NCBI GenBank assembly: GCA_964546935.1
Contig: CAZJLJ010000004.1
Coordinates: forward strand, 26,141-90,140
Length of the DNA: 64,000 bases
Direction: 5' to 3'
From: JALYTY01 sp964546935
GTDB taxonomy: Bacteria > Vulcanimicrobiota > Vulcanimicrobiia > Vulcanimicrobiales > Vulcanimicrobiaceae
Shown here: in pieces, positions 51,752 to 60,336 of the stretch
How positions within the stretch are numbered: position 1 is the stretch's first letter
Layout of the letters: the number at the start of each line of letters is the position of its first letter
Program-made: the position numbers and the translations under genes
Notes under the pieces: generated by a model
What the model saw: the letters and a program-made list of their open reading frames with translations, nothing else
What the model was told of the DNA's origin: nothing
Databases searched by the model: none

Positions 51752-52413
51752 CGCCGAAATAGAATTGGTCGCTTGCGAACGCGGACGTAAAGTTCTTGCC
51801 GTGCGCTGAGCTGCGAGATCGCGGCGCCGATAGCGAAGCAAAAACAGCCAACCGGCCCGAACGGACGCACGTGCGAGATGGAGAAAGATAAAGCCGAAGC
51901 AATCAGCAACGAAACCGCTACCCAATGAGCGCCGTGCGCGCGGACGACAACCGCGGTTGCAATCAATCCGATAAACCAAGCCACGACGGCGATCATGTAC
52001 ATGGTGCCCGTAATCGGTCCGAAGAAGAGCACCTGAAAAGCAGCCTCCAACGCGTTTTGTGCGTCGGGGGAGAGGGGACCGGCGGAGGCGACGATTACTC
52101 CACTCGAAATACCCACTGCAGAATCAAACGCTGGATACAACACGGCAAACACGGCCATCGACCAGCGCACGACATTAACAGCGTAACCGCGTAATTTAAT
52201 GGTAAGAAGAACGACGCAGCCGGCAAGCAACGCAACGAGCACCAGCTGCAGAACGTGCAACACGATCCACCACTTGACGATTGGTGCGATCGTTTCGTAA
52301 ATCGGGGTCCCCGGCGAGACCGGCGGATGCCCCATTTCGAGGATGCCCAACAAGACGGGAACGGAGACGACGATGATCGTTCGAAGACGCGACGATGAAC
52401 GAAGAAGTTTCAT
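51748..52413 (-). CDS. Polytopic membrane protein of unknown function
   Basis: A 221-residue protein with about six hydrophobic helices and a basic C-terminal tail (RVRKRPILFRR). No family is recognised with confidence; the pattern is similar to DUF4386-like proteins. It overlaps the convergent protease gene by four bases. Confidence 0.65.
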   Translation of the reverse strand: MKLLRSSSRLRTIIVVSVPVLLGILEMGHPPVSPGTPIYETIAPIVKWWIVLHVLQLVLVALLAGCVVLLTIKLRGYAVNVVRWSMAVFAVLYPAFDSAVGISSGVIVASAGPLSPDAQNALEAAFQVLFFGPITGTMYMIAVVAWFIGLIATAVVVRAHGAHWVAVSLLIASALSFSISHVRPFGPVGCFCFAIGAAISQLSARQELYVRVRKRPILFRR

Positions 52414-52454
52414 ACCGTTCCCCCGTTGGATCAGTATATCGCAGCGCTTGCAAT

Positions 52455-52496
52455 AGAAAGAAGCACCGCCTCTTAATCAAGGCGGTGCTTCTTTTC
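52455..52496 (-). terminator. Rho-independent terminator of hsp20-lon (usable both ways)
   Basis: A perfect 14-bp stem (about 52457-52470 with 52481-52494) encloses a 10-nt loop and is followed on the minus strand by a T-rich run. It ends the lon transcript nine bases after the stop. Confidence 0.85.
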
Positions 52497-52504
52497 AGCT
52501 GCAG

Positions 52505-54982
52505 CTAGCGCTTGCGCGTTGCCGTCGTTCGGCGCCGTCGCTGTTCCGTTACCGTTGTCCGCGGCCGTTTCGCAACACCGTTCCGGCGCATGGGGACGAC
52601 GTTGCTCGCGCGTCCATTCTGCGAACCAAGCGGCACCGGGGAGATGACTCGCTTGCCAAGCGCATGATAGAGAACTTCCGAGATCTCTTCGACCGGCACG
52701 AACTCCATAGTATCGCGCACTTCCTTCGGAATATCGTCGATATCCATCTCGTTGCGTTTCGGGAAGATGATCTTCGTGATTCCGGCGCGTTTCGCACCAA
52801 GAACCTTCTCTTTCAATCCACCGATCGGCAGCACTTGGCCGGTGAGCGTAATCTCACCCGTCATTGCGAGATTCGGATCGACTTTCAATCCCGTCAGCAT
52901 CGAGGCGATCGACGTTGCCATCGTGATCCCCGCCGACGGACCATCCTTCGGCGTCGCACCGGCAGGCACGTGAATGTGCAAGTCGTGTTTCGCGAAGTAA
53001 TCCTCGGCGATTCCGAGTTCGCTCGAGCGCGAGCGCAAGAATGAGACCGCGGCTTGCGCGCTTTCCTTCATTACGTCGCCGAGTTGACCCGTAAGCACGA
53101 GCTTACCCGTGCCCGGCATCGCTTGCGTTTCGATGAAGACGATGTCGCCACCGACCGACGTCCAAACCATACCGGTTGCGACGCCGACGGATGCAACACG
53201 CTTCTTCGCTTCGTTGAAGAACCGCGGCTTGCTCAGGTAGTCCGCTACGTTCTCCGGCTTAACGCGCGCTTTGAATCGCGGATTCTCCGCAATCTTGCGT
53301 GCGACTTTACGGAAGATCGTACCGATCTCGCGTTCCAAGTTACGGACGCCCGCTTCACGCGTGTAATCAGTGATTACCGTGCGCAACGCCGGATCCGTAA
53401 TTTGGGCCTGCGTCTCTTTCAAGCCATTCGCATTGCGCTGCTTCTTCACGAGATAGCGCTTCGCAATTTGCATCTTCTCGAGCTCCGTGTAGCCCGCCAG
53501 CTGGATGATTTCCATACGGTCGCGCAACGGCGGCGAGATCGTATCCAGCGAGTTAGCCGTACAGATGAAGAGCACTTGGCTCAAGTCGAACGGCAGATCG
53601 ATGTAATGGTCACGGAACGTAGAGTTCTGTTCAGGATCCAGCACTTCGAGCAGCGCCGACTGCGGGTCGCCACGATAGTCGGAACCAACCTTGTCGATCT
53701 CGTCGATCATCATGACGGGATTTTTCGTCCCGGCATCACGCATCGCACGAACGATCGTACCCGGCATGGCGCCGATGTACGTCCGGCGATGTCCACGGAT
53801 CTCCGCTTCGTCTCGAACGCCGCCGACCGAGAGACGCACGAATTTGCGTCCCATCGATCGCGCGATCGATTGGCCGAGCGACGTCTTTCCAACGCCGGGC
53901 GGTCCGACGAAGCAAAGGATCGGTCCTGTGAGCTTCTTCTTCAGTTTGCCGACCGCAAGATATTCAATAATGCGATCTTTGATTTTCTCGAGATCGTAGT
54001 GATCTTCGTCGAGAATCTCGCGCGCTTTCTTGATATCGATGTGGTCCGCCGTATCTTTCTCCCACGGCAGTTGCACGAGCCAATCCAGGTACGTGCGAAT
54101 GACGCTATACTCCGGACTTGCTTGCGGCACTTTCGAGAGGCGATCCAGCTCGCGGTCAGCGGCCTTCTTCACCTCTTCGGGCATCTGCGCTTCGTCGATC
54201 TTGGTGCGAAGCTCGTTCGTTTCGGCTTGCTGTGGATCGACTTCGCCGAGCTCTTCCTGAATTGCCCGCAATTGCTGGCGCAGGTAGAACTCGCGCTGGT
54301 TCTTCTCCATCTCGCGCTGGATGTCGCTCTGAATCTTGTGGCCCAGTTCGACCACTTCGAGTTCTTTGGTGAGCAGCATCGTGAGCTTGCGCATCCGCTT
54401 CGCGGTATTGCGCTCTTCTAGCAGCGCTTGACGATCGGCCGCTTCCAAACGCATCGTCGACGCAACGAAGTACGTCAGCACGTTCGGATCGGTGATGTTT
54501 TGAACTTCCATCTCCATCTCGCGCGGTGCTTGCGGCAGGTACGAGAGGAGCTTTTGAAAGAGGCTCGCGAGATTGCGTTGCATCGCAAGCAGCTCTTCGT
54601 TTTCTACGGTAATATCGGGCAGCTCGGTATAGGCCGCGACCATGTATGGTTCGGTCTGTGTGAATTGCTCGATCTTAAAGACTTGTTGTCCGGCAACGAT
54701 ACAGCGGATGGTGCCGTCCGGGACTTTCAGCATCTTCTGAATGATGCCGATCGTACCGACACGATGCACATCCTCTGGTCCGGGATTTTCGATGTCGCGA
54801 TCTTTCAACACGGTCAAGCCGATCGGCTTGCCTTCGCGCAACGCTTCTTCGACGAGTTGGATGCCGGGCTTCTTTACGACGGCAAGCGGAATCACGGTGT
54901 TCGGAAAGAGCACCGCTTCTTGCAGCGGAAGAATCCCGATCGAACTCGCCGGCACGATTGTCGTATCTTTTTTAGCGGGCAT
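52505..54982 (-). CDS. lon: ATP-dependent Lon protease
   Basis: A soluble hexameric AAA+ serine protease removing damaged and regulatory proteins. The 825-residue protein has the N-terminal LON domain (ILPLQEAVLFPNTVIPL), a coiled middle, Walker A GPPGVGKTSLG (about 365), Walker B MMIDEIDKVG, and the protease domain with catalytic Ser in PKDGPSAGIT and Lys in GGLKEKVLGAKRAG. The C-terminus adds a basic Arg/Thr tail. It follows hsp20 with a one-base gap and shares its CIRCE-controlled promoter. Confidence 0.97.
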   Translation of the reverse strand: MPAKKDTTIVPASSIGILPLQEAVLFPNTVIPLAVVKKPGIQLVEEALREGKPIGLTVLKDRDIENPGPEDVHRVGTIGIIQKMLKVPDGTIRCIVAGQQVFKIEQFTQTEPYMVAAYTELPDITVENEELLAMQRNLASLFQKLLSYLPQAPREMEMEVQNITDPNVLTYFVASTMRLEAADRQALLEERNTAKRMRKLTMLLTKELEVVELGHKIQSDIQREMEKNQREFYLRQQLRAIQEELGEVDPQQAETNELRTKIDEAQMPEEVKKAADRELDRLSKVPQASPEYSVIRTYLDWLVQLPWEKDTADHIDIKKAREILDEDHYDLEKIKDRIIEYLAVGKLKKKLTGPILCFVGPPGVGKTSLGQSIARSMGRKFVRLSVGGVRDEAEIRGHRRTYIGAMPGTIVRAMRDAGTKNPVMMIDEIDKVGSDYRGDPQSALLEVLDPEQNSTFRDHYIDLPFDLSQVLFICTANSLDTISPPLRDRMEIIQLAGYTELEKMQIAKRYLVKKQRNANGLKETQAQITDPALRTVITDYTREAGVRNLEREIGTIFRKVARKIAENPRFKARVKPENVADYLSKPRFFNEAKKRVASVGVATGMVWTSVGGDIVFIETQAMPGTGKLVLTGQLGDVMKESAQAAVSFLRSRSSELGIAEDYFAKHDLHIHVPAGATPKDGPSAGITMATSIASMLTGLKVDPNLAMTGEITLTGQVLPIGGLKEKVLGAKRAGITKIIFPKRNEMDIDDIPKEVRDTMEFVPVEEISEVLYHALGKRVISPVPLGSQNGRASNVVPMRRNGVAKRPRTTVTEQRRRRTTATRKR

Positions 54983-54983
54983 C

Positions 54984-55370
54984 TTACGATAAGGTCCTTT
55001 TCACGATCAGTCTAATCTCGGTGCGCGCAGTCGGAAGATACGCGGTAGCAGAGATCGGTAGCGCAATCACTAGAACGCCGTCGGAATACTGTGCGACGAC
55101 GTCGCCAAAATCAACGGGAACGGGCAAGTGAATGCGTTTGGCAAAATTGCCGTAGGCTATTTCTTTTTGTATAAATGAGCCGCGCCGGTAGTGAACTACC
55201 TCGGCTCGACGTCCGGTAATCGAAAGATACCGCTCATCGAGGGTGACGCGCAGGCTGTCGGGATCGGCGCCGGCCACTTCGACCGCGACGACCACTTGGC
55301 CCCGCTCCTCGTCGACGAATACGTCGGCGTTTGGCTCAAACCCCAAGCGGGGCCTCAAGACGAAATCCAT
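54984..55370 (-). CDS. Hsp20/alpha-crystallin family small heat-shock protein
   Basis: A 128-residue holdase chaperone that binds unfolding proteins. The alpha-crystallin domain spans about 12-110: PNADVFVDEERGQVVVAVEVAGADPDSLRVTLDERYLSITGRR, then GSFIQKEIAYGNFAKRIHLPVPVD and YSDGVLVIALPI. It lies directly before lon in the same transcript, pairing a holdase with a protease. Confidence 0.93.
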   Translation of the reverse strand: MDFVLRPRLGFEPNADVFVDEERGQVVVAVEVAGADPDSLRVTLDERYLSITGRRAEVVHYRRGSFIQKEIAYGNFAKRIHLPVPVDFGDVVAQYSDGVLVIALPISATAYLPTARTEIRLIVKRTLS

Positions 55371-55391
55371 CGTATGCTCAAACCCGCAGTC

Positions 55392-55418
55392 TTAGCACTC
55401 GGATGCGCCGTCTGCTAA
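55392..55418 (-). promoter_or_regulatory. CIRCE element (HrcA operator) of hsp20-lon
   Basis: On the plus strand TTAGCACTC (55392-55400), a 9-nt spacer, then GTCTGCTAA (55410-55418). The CIRCE consensus is TTAGCACTC-N9-GAGTGCTAA, so 16 of 18 arm positions match. It lies 22 bases upstream of the hsp20 start, overlapping the expected transcription start behind a TAAAAT -10 box. Confidence 0.8.
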
Positions 55419-55456
55419 TTTTACGGCCGGCAGCGCTCTCCTTGTGGAAAGGTACT

Positions 55457-55960
55457 CTACATCTGTGGGTCCGGCAAAGAGCGGCCGCTAGGCCATGCAA
55501 CACAGGGGGCAAGTTGAATCTGAAGTCCCTGGTAAGCGGCCGGCGGGATGTTTACCTTAAAGAACTGCTGATATTTGGTGGCCACCCCGTACTTCATCGC
55601 CGGCGGGAAGGCCGCGACGTTTTGGGTGGGCAGGTGGGTCGACGCCAGCACCTGATTGATCTGGCGGGCGTCGGCGGCCGACATGTAGTCCGGGCTGCGC
55701 TGGCCTAGCCAAGAAGACCCATCTTGAAGCGTATACAAAAAGCCGATTACTTCATTTGGAAGCATTGACGAGGTCGAAACGACTTTGTCAATGCGGACAA
55801 CCTGCATCGACCGCACCGCGGGAGGTTGCAGCACCAGTGGGACGGCGCGCGGCGAGTCTAAGCACGCACCGTTGTTCAACGTTTCATCGCCTGCCGGCGC
55901 AGCGGGAGCCGGAGCCGCTTGGGCGAGCATCGCGGAGAGGAGGGTAGCAAATACCAACAT
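55457..55960 (-). CDS. Exported protein of unknown function
   Basis: A 167-residue protein with a short signal peptide (MLVFATLLSAMLAQAAPA) and two Cys in the mature part (in GACLDSP and APCVAWP) that could form one disulfide. No family recognised. It includes a Tyr/Gln-rich middle (MKYGVATKYQQFFKV) and a Pro/Ala linker after the signal. It stands alone between hsp20 and the response regulator. Confidence 0.6.
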   Translation of the reverse strand: MLVFATLLSAMLAQAAPAPAAPAGDETLNNGACLDSPRAVPLVLQPPAVRSMQVVRIDKVVSTSSMLPNEVIGFLYTLQDGSSWLGQRSPDYMSAADARQINQVLASTHLPTQNVAAFPPAMKYGVATKYQQFFKVNIPPAAYQGLQIQLAPCVAWPSGRSLPDPQM

Positions 55961-56014
55961 GATGCGCGTTTTCGCACCTGTGGTTTATTATTCCGTGCTG
56001 CCCGGAGGTAACCG

Positions 56015-57073
56015 ATGAACGTCGCGGTTATCGACGACCAAGAATCCTCGCTCGCGGGGTTCGCGCAGATTCTCCGCCGCGTCGCGGACATCGAACCCGT
56101 CTGCTTCAAAAAAGCCGGCGACGCATTGCATTGGCTCGGAGGCATGGAGCCGGTCTTCGTCGTTGTGAACCAGACCCTCGCCGATATCAGCGGACTGGAC
56201 TTCATCCGTCGCATGCGGCTGATGACGGGGCGCCAGAACACGCCGGTAATCTTCACCACCGTTTCGAAATCCGACCGCGATCTGCGCCGCGCCGCATTCG
56301 ACCTAGACGTTTTCGCATATCTGGAAAAACCGATCAATCCATCGGAATTCCTGGTCCACGCTATGCACATCGTGGATATGGATCGGGAACGCAAAGAGCT
56401 CAATGCGCGCCTCAACGAGGTGCATAAGCGAGGTGCGATGAGCGAAATCGTTCCGGCGGGGGCTTCCGACGAAACAACGTCTGCAATCGACGCAATGCAA
56501 GACGTTGCCGCGATGCACGATCCGTCCATTGTTACGCATATGAATTTAGCGTCGCAGCTGGCCGTTTCGATTGCTCGTGAACTGAAGCTCACTACGGAAG
56601 AACTAGAAACACTTTCGCAGGCAGCCCGAATATACGACATCGGCAAAGTCGTAATTCCGCAACGGATTCTGGAGTCGCGTTCACCCGTTGGACAGGCCGA
56701 TCGCGTGAGCATCGAAGCGCACGTTCACGCCGGCGCGAAACTTCTCGCGGCGCGCACTACGCCGGTAATGCGGGCAGCGACGATCGTCGCGCAAACGCAT
56801 CACGAGCGGTACGACGGCACGGGCTATCCCCGGAAGATGCGCGGCACGCAAATTCCGATCTTCGGCCGTATCGTTGCAGTCGCCGATACGCTTGCCGGAC
56901 TGCTGCAGACGCGCCCGCATCGCCCCGCTCATTCGTTGGCGAAAGCCATCGAAATCGTCGAATCGCAATCCGGAGCGGCATTCGACCCGTCGGTCGTACA
57001 AGCGGTACGCAGCGGCCTAGGCGAAATCTCTCGTTTAGTGCACGACCACTTCGGCCGCGCAGCGGCAAGTTAG
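56015..57073 (+). CDS. REC-HD-GYP protein with altered acceptor and HD residues
   Basis: A 352-residue protein with an N-terminal receiver-like domain and a C-terminal HD-GYP domain, normally a c-di-GMP phosphodiesterase. The receiver phosphoacceptor Asp is replaced by Asn (VVVNQTLADISG) while EKPINPSEF keeps the Lys. In HD-GYP the HHERYDGTGYP motif is intact but the HD pair reads YD (ARIYDIGKVVIP), which removes a metal ligand. It may have reduced activity or bind c-di-GMP or partners. A related protein lies at 63102. Confidence 0.85.
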   Translation: MNVAVIDDQESSLAGFAQILRRVADIEPVCFKKAGDALHWLGGMEPVFVVVNQTLADISGLDFIRRMRLMTGRQNTPVIFTTVSKSDRDLRRAAFDLDVFAYLEKPINPSEFLVHAMHIVDMDRERKELNARLNEVHKRGAMSEIVPAGASDETTSAIDAMQDVAAMHDPSIVTHMNLASQLAVSIARELKLTTEELETLSQAARIYDIGKVVIPQRILESRSPVGQADRVSIEAHVHAGAKLLAARTTPVMRAATIVAQTHHERYDGTGYPRKMRGTQIPIFGRIVAVADTLAGLLQTRPHRPAHSLAKAIEIVESQSGAAFDPSVVQAVRSGLGEISRLVHDHFGRAAAS

Positions 57074-57132
57074 TCCTCGAATTCGCCAGGCAGCGCGGAG
57101 TTTGCATACACGTTCGTGAACCGTAGGTTCCC

Positions 57133-58173
57133 ATGAAAGCGACCGTCTATCACGGTGCACACGACGTGCGCCTGGAAACCGTTCCGGATCCCGAGATCAA
57201 AAAACCGACCGACGCAATCGTCAGAGTAGTACGCTCCGCAATTTGCGGTTCGGATCTTTGGTTTTATCGCGGCGTCACGCAGTGGACGCCGGGAGACCGC
57301 ACCGGGCATGAATTCATCGGCGTCGTAGAAGAGGTGGGCGGCGACGTACGCACGGTGAAGAAAGGCGATTACGTTATATCGCCGTTTGTTTCGAGCGACG
57401 GAACGTGCGAATACTGCCAACGAAATTTGCAAACGTCGTGCGTGCACATAAGCGACTTCGGCGACGAACAAAACGGTGCGCAAGCCGAAGCGGTGCGCGT
57501 GCCCTACGCCGACGGCACGCTCGTAAAGATGATCGACGGCATGCAAAGCGATGCAAAAACGCTTTCGTCGGCTGCAACTTTAACCGACGTGATGAGCACC
57601 GGTCATCACGGCGTCGTTACCGCAAAGGGTGAACGCGGCGGAACGGTCGTGATTATCGGCGATGGTGCTGTAGGATTGTGCGGCGTTCTTTCCGCAGCAA
57701 AAGTCATCGGCGCGGACCGTGTGATCGCCGTTGGCCACAACGACAAGCGATTGCAACTGGCGCGCGAGTTCGGCGCAACGCATACGTTCAATTCGCACAA
57801 CGATGGTGTCGCCGAAGAGCTTTTGCAGTTGACCAACGGCGGCGCGCTAAGTGTTGTTGAGGCGGTCGGCAATCAGGCCAGCATGGACCTCGCCATCGAT
57901 GTCGTGCGACCGGGCGGAACGATCAGCTTTGTCGGCGTTCCACACCAGGTCAAGGAAATGCGCTTGCGTCCGATCTTCTTGAAAAACGTCTCGGTTCATG
58001 GAGCGCTGGCGCCGGCGCGCGCGTACATCGAGCCCTTAATGAACGCTGTTGTCAATGGTTCGATTGACCCATCCCGGGTCTTCGATTTGGAACTTCCTCT
58101 CGCAAAAGTAGCGGACGGTTACGCCGCAATGGATCAACGCCGGGCGATCAAAGTGTTGCTAAACGTGGAATAA
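57133..58173 (+). CDS. Zinc-dependent medium-chain alcohol dehydrogenase
   Basis: A 346-residue NAD(P)-dependent dehydrogenase of the MDR/threonine-dehydrogenase-like type. The catalytic zinc site is SAICGSDLWFY with GHEFIGVVEEVG; the structural-zinc loop has Cys in GTCEYCQRNLQTSC. The Rossmann motif VVIIGDGAVGLCGVLSAKV-like region lies about residue 170. Substrate unknown. Confidence 0.9.
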   Translation: MKATVYHGAHDVRLETVPDPEIKKPTDAIVRVVRSAICGSDLWFYRGVTQWTPGDRTGHEFIGVVEEVGGDVRTVKKGDYVISPFVSSDGTCEYCQRNLQTSCVHISDFGDEQNGAQAEAVRVPYADGTLVKMIDGMQSDAKTLSSAATLTDVMSTGHHGVVTAKGERGGTVVIIGDGAVGLCGVLSAAKVIGADRVIAVGHNDKRLQLAREFGATHTFNSHNDGVAEELLQLTNGGALSVVEAVGNQASMDLAIDVVRPGGTISFVGVPHQVKEMRLRPIFLKNVSVHGALAPARAYIEPLMNAVVNGSIDPSRVFDLELPLAKVADGYAAMDQRRAIKVLLNVE

Positions 58174-58181
58174 TCCACGTA

Positions 58182-58949
58182 ATGGACTACGAGCACGCGT
58201 ACACGACGTACGGCGACCCCTCGAATCCGCCGATCGTGATGGTTCACGGAATCCGATTGGGCCGGCAGATGTGGGAGCCTCATGCACGCGTGCTTTCTTC
58301 CGAATATCACGTAGTTACCGTGGATTTGCCGGGTCACGGCGCATTGACCGGCATGCCGTTCTGCTTCGAAACCATCGGTGAGGTGTTCGATGAAGTCTAC
58401 TTGCGCGTGTGCCGAAGGCCTCCGTTGGTCGTGGGCTATTCTCTGGGCGGCTACTCGGCGATGGAGTATGCCGAGCATTATCCCACGCGATCGCGTGCGC
58501 TGCTTCTAACGGGCTGCACGCTAGACTTCGAAAGCTGGAAATACTGGCCTTACGAATTGAGCGCGCGTTTCACGCAGATGCTGCCCGCGCCGCTTTTCGA
58601 GCGCTTCATGTGGCTTTCGCTTCATCTCACGTTGCCGCGAGAATGGGCCGATCTGGTCGCAACGATTCCATTCGATCGTGAAGTGCTGGATACAACCTCC
58701 TCAATCGCGCGTGAAAGTTCGCGCTTCAGCGGAAAACTCTCCGAATACCGCGAGCCGGTCCTCTTTGTTAATGGCGAGTGGGATTTCATCTTTCGCGCCG
58801 ACGAACGGCGCTTTCTTCACCGCATTCCCCAGGCGCGGCTGAAAATTATCCCGCGCGTCGATCACACGGCACCTTTACGGCGAGCCGCAGAGTTTATCGG
58901 CATCGTTCGCGAATTTGCTGCCCGTGTCTTCAGAACCGCAGCAGCCTGA
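58182..58949 (+). CDS. Alpha/beta hydrolase
   Basis: A 255-residue alpha/beta hydrolase. MVHGIRLGRQMW is the oxyanion region, VGYSLGGYSAMEYAEHYP holds the nucleophile Ser, VNGEWDFIF the acidic residue and IPRVDHTAPL the catalytic His. It follows the dehydrogenase by eight bases and overlaps the permease start by 35, so the three probably form an operon. Substrate unknown. Confidence 0.85.
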   Translation: MDYEHAYTTYGDPSNPPIVMVHGIRLGRQMWEPHARVLSSEYHVVTVDLPGHGALTGMPFCFETIGEVFDEVYLRVCRRPPLVVGYSLGGYSAMEYAEHYPTRSRALLLTGCTLDFESWKYWPYELSARFTQMLPAPLFERFMWLSLHLTLPREWADLVATIPFDREVLDTTSSIARESSRFSGKLSEYREPVLFVNGEWDFIFRADERRFLHRIPQARLKIIPRVDHTAPLRRAAEFIGIVREFAARVFRTAAA

Positions 58950-60273
58950 GCAAGGCCATTTACTTCGGCGGTTAGGCGTACGCGACGCGGCGCTGATCGT
59001 CATGGGCGGCATCATCGGGTCGGGCATCTTCATGAACCCGTCCTTGGTGGCGAAACAACTTCATACCGCGCCGCTTATTCTACTTGCGTGGGCGATCGGC
59101 GGGCTCATTGCAATGCTCGGCGCAGCACTTTTTGCCGAACTTGCGGGACGGCGGCCCCAAAACGGCGGTCTTTACGCCTATATGCGCGATGCATATCATC
59201 CGGTCGTGGCATTCGTCTACGGCTGGACGTTGTTGCTCGTTTCGCAGAGCGGCGGCATGGCTGCATCGGCAGTAACCTTCGCCGCGTATTTCGGATCGCT
59301 GACACACTTGCACGTCGACGCACGTTTCGTTGCGGCGATCGTTATTGCGATCTTTACGCTGGTCAACTGTTACGGCGTTCGCAGCGGAGCGAACACGCAG
59401 AATGCTTTCATGATTGCGAAGATTGCCGCAATTCTAGGCGTCGTGCTTGTCGGCTTGGCGGTGACGCATCCGGCCATGAGTGTTGCCGCATCGCCTCCGC
59501 CGAACGTTCTGGGCGCGATCGGTTTGGCACTAGTTCCAGTGATTTTCGCGTATAGCGGATGGCAAACGTCCAGCTTCCTGAGCGGCGAATTGCGCGATCC
59601 CGGAAAGACGCTCGCGCGAGGAATGCTTACCGGCGTCGCGGGTGTACTTGTGCTCTATTTGGCGGTAAACGCCGTTTCAATTCGTGCGCTCGGTGAAGCA
59701 GGGCTCGCTGCTACGAACACCCCGGCTTCCGCAATCGTACAAAGCGCCATCGGCCCCGTGGGTGGACAGGTAATGGCCGCCATCGTTGCGCTTTCGACGC
59801 TGGGCTTCATCAGCAACCAAATCCTAACGTCCCCGCGCGTGTACTATCAAATGGCCGCCGATGGGACGTTTTTCAGCGCTCTGGCAAACGTGAACGCGCG
59901 AACGAACGTTCCGGTGCTCGCGATCGCGTTACAAGGCATCGTGGCTATGGTCATCGGCTTCTCGGGGCAATACGACGCGATTCAAAACTATGTGACGAGC
60001 GTCGATTGGGTCTTTTTCGGGCTCTCTGCGCTCGCCTTGATAATCTTCCGCACCCGCGATCGAGCGAGCGGCGTTGCCTCGCCGGGTTTCACAATGCCCG
60101 GTCATCCCTGGAGCACGATTCTGTTTTTAGTCATCGCGTGGTCCATGGTGGTCGACGTTTTCCTGCGCTCGCCGGTCGACGCACTCATCGGCCTTGGGAT
60201 TCTCGTTTCGGGCATTCCGGTTTACTGGATGTTTGCGTGGCGATATCGCCGCAGCGCGACAGATGTAGCATAG
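58915..60273 (+). CDS. APC-family amino-acid permease
   Basis: A 452-residue membrane transporter with about 12 helices. LGVRDAALIVMGGIIGSGIFMNPSLVAKQL is the conserved first helix with the GIIGSGIF substrate loop, and LAGRRPQNGGLYAYMRDAYH belongs to helix 3. It resembles the LAT/ethanolamine branch, including the unstructured N-terminus. Start TTG 58915 or GTG 58924, both inside the hydrolase gene. Confidence 0.88.
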   Translation: MLPVSSEPQQPEQGHLLRRLGVRDAALIVMGGIIGSGIFMNPSLVAKQLHTAPLILLAWAIGGLIAMLGAALFAELAGRRPQNGGLYAYMRDAYHPVVAFVYGWTLLLVSQSGGMAASAVTFAAYFGSLTHLHVDARFVAAIVIAIFTLVNCYGVRSGANTQNAFMIAKIAAILGVVLVGLAVTHPAMSVAASPPPNVLGAIGLALVPVIFAYSGWQTSSFLSGELRDPGKTLARGMLTGVAGVLVLYLAVNAVSIRALGEAGLAATNTPASAIVQSAIGPVGGQVMAAIVALSTLGFISNQILTSPRVYYQMAADGTFFSALANVNARTNVPVLAIALQGIVAMVIGFSGQYDAIQNYVTSVDWVFFGLSALALIIFRTRDRASGVASPGFTMPGHPWSTILFLVIAWSMVVDVFLRSPVDALIGLGILVSGIPVYWMFAWRYRRSATDVA

Positions 60274-60336
60274 CGCCGCAATTTCGTTTACCGCGCGTCT
60301 AATGCGCGGCGCGGCAATCTCCGGTAACGTCCATTT

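Noticed and set aside
53054..54421. A 455-codon plus-strand open frame opposite lon
   Set aside because: It is wholly antisense to a clear lon gene and its translation is Arg/Leu-rich with no domain; long antisense frames are common in GC-rich genes.
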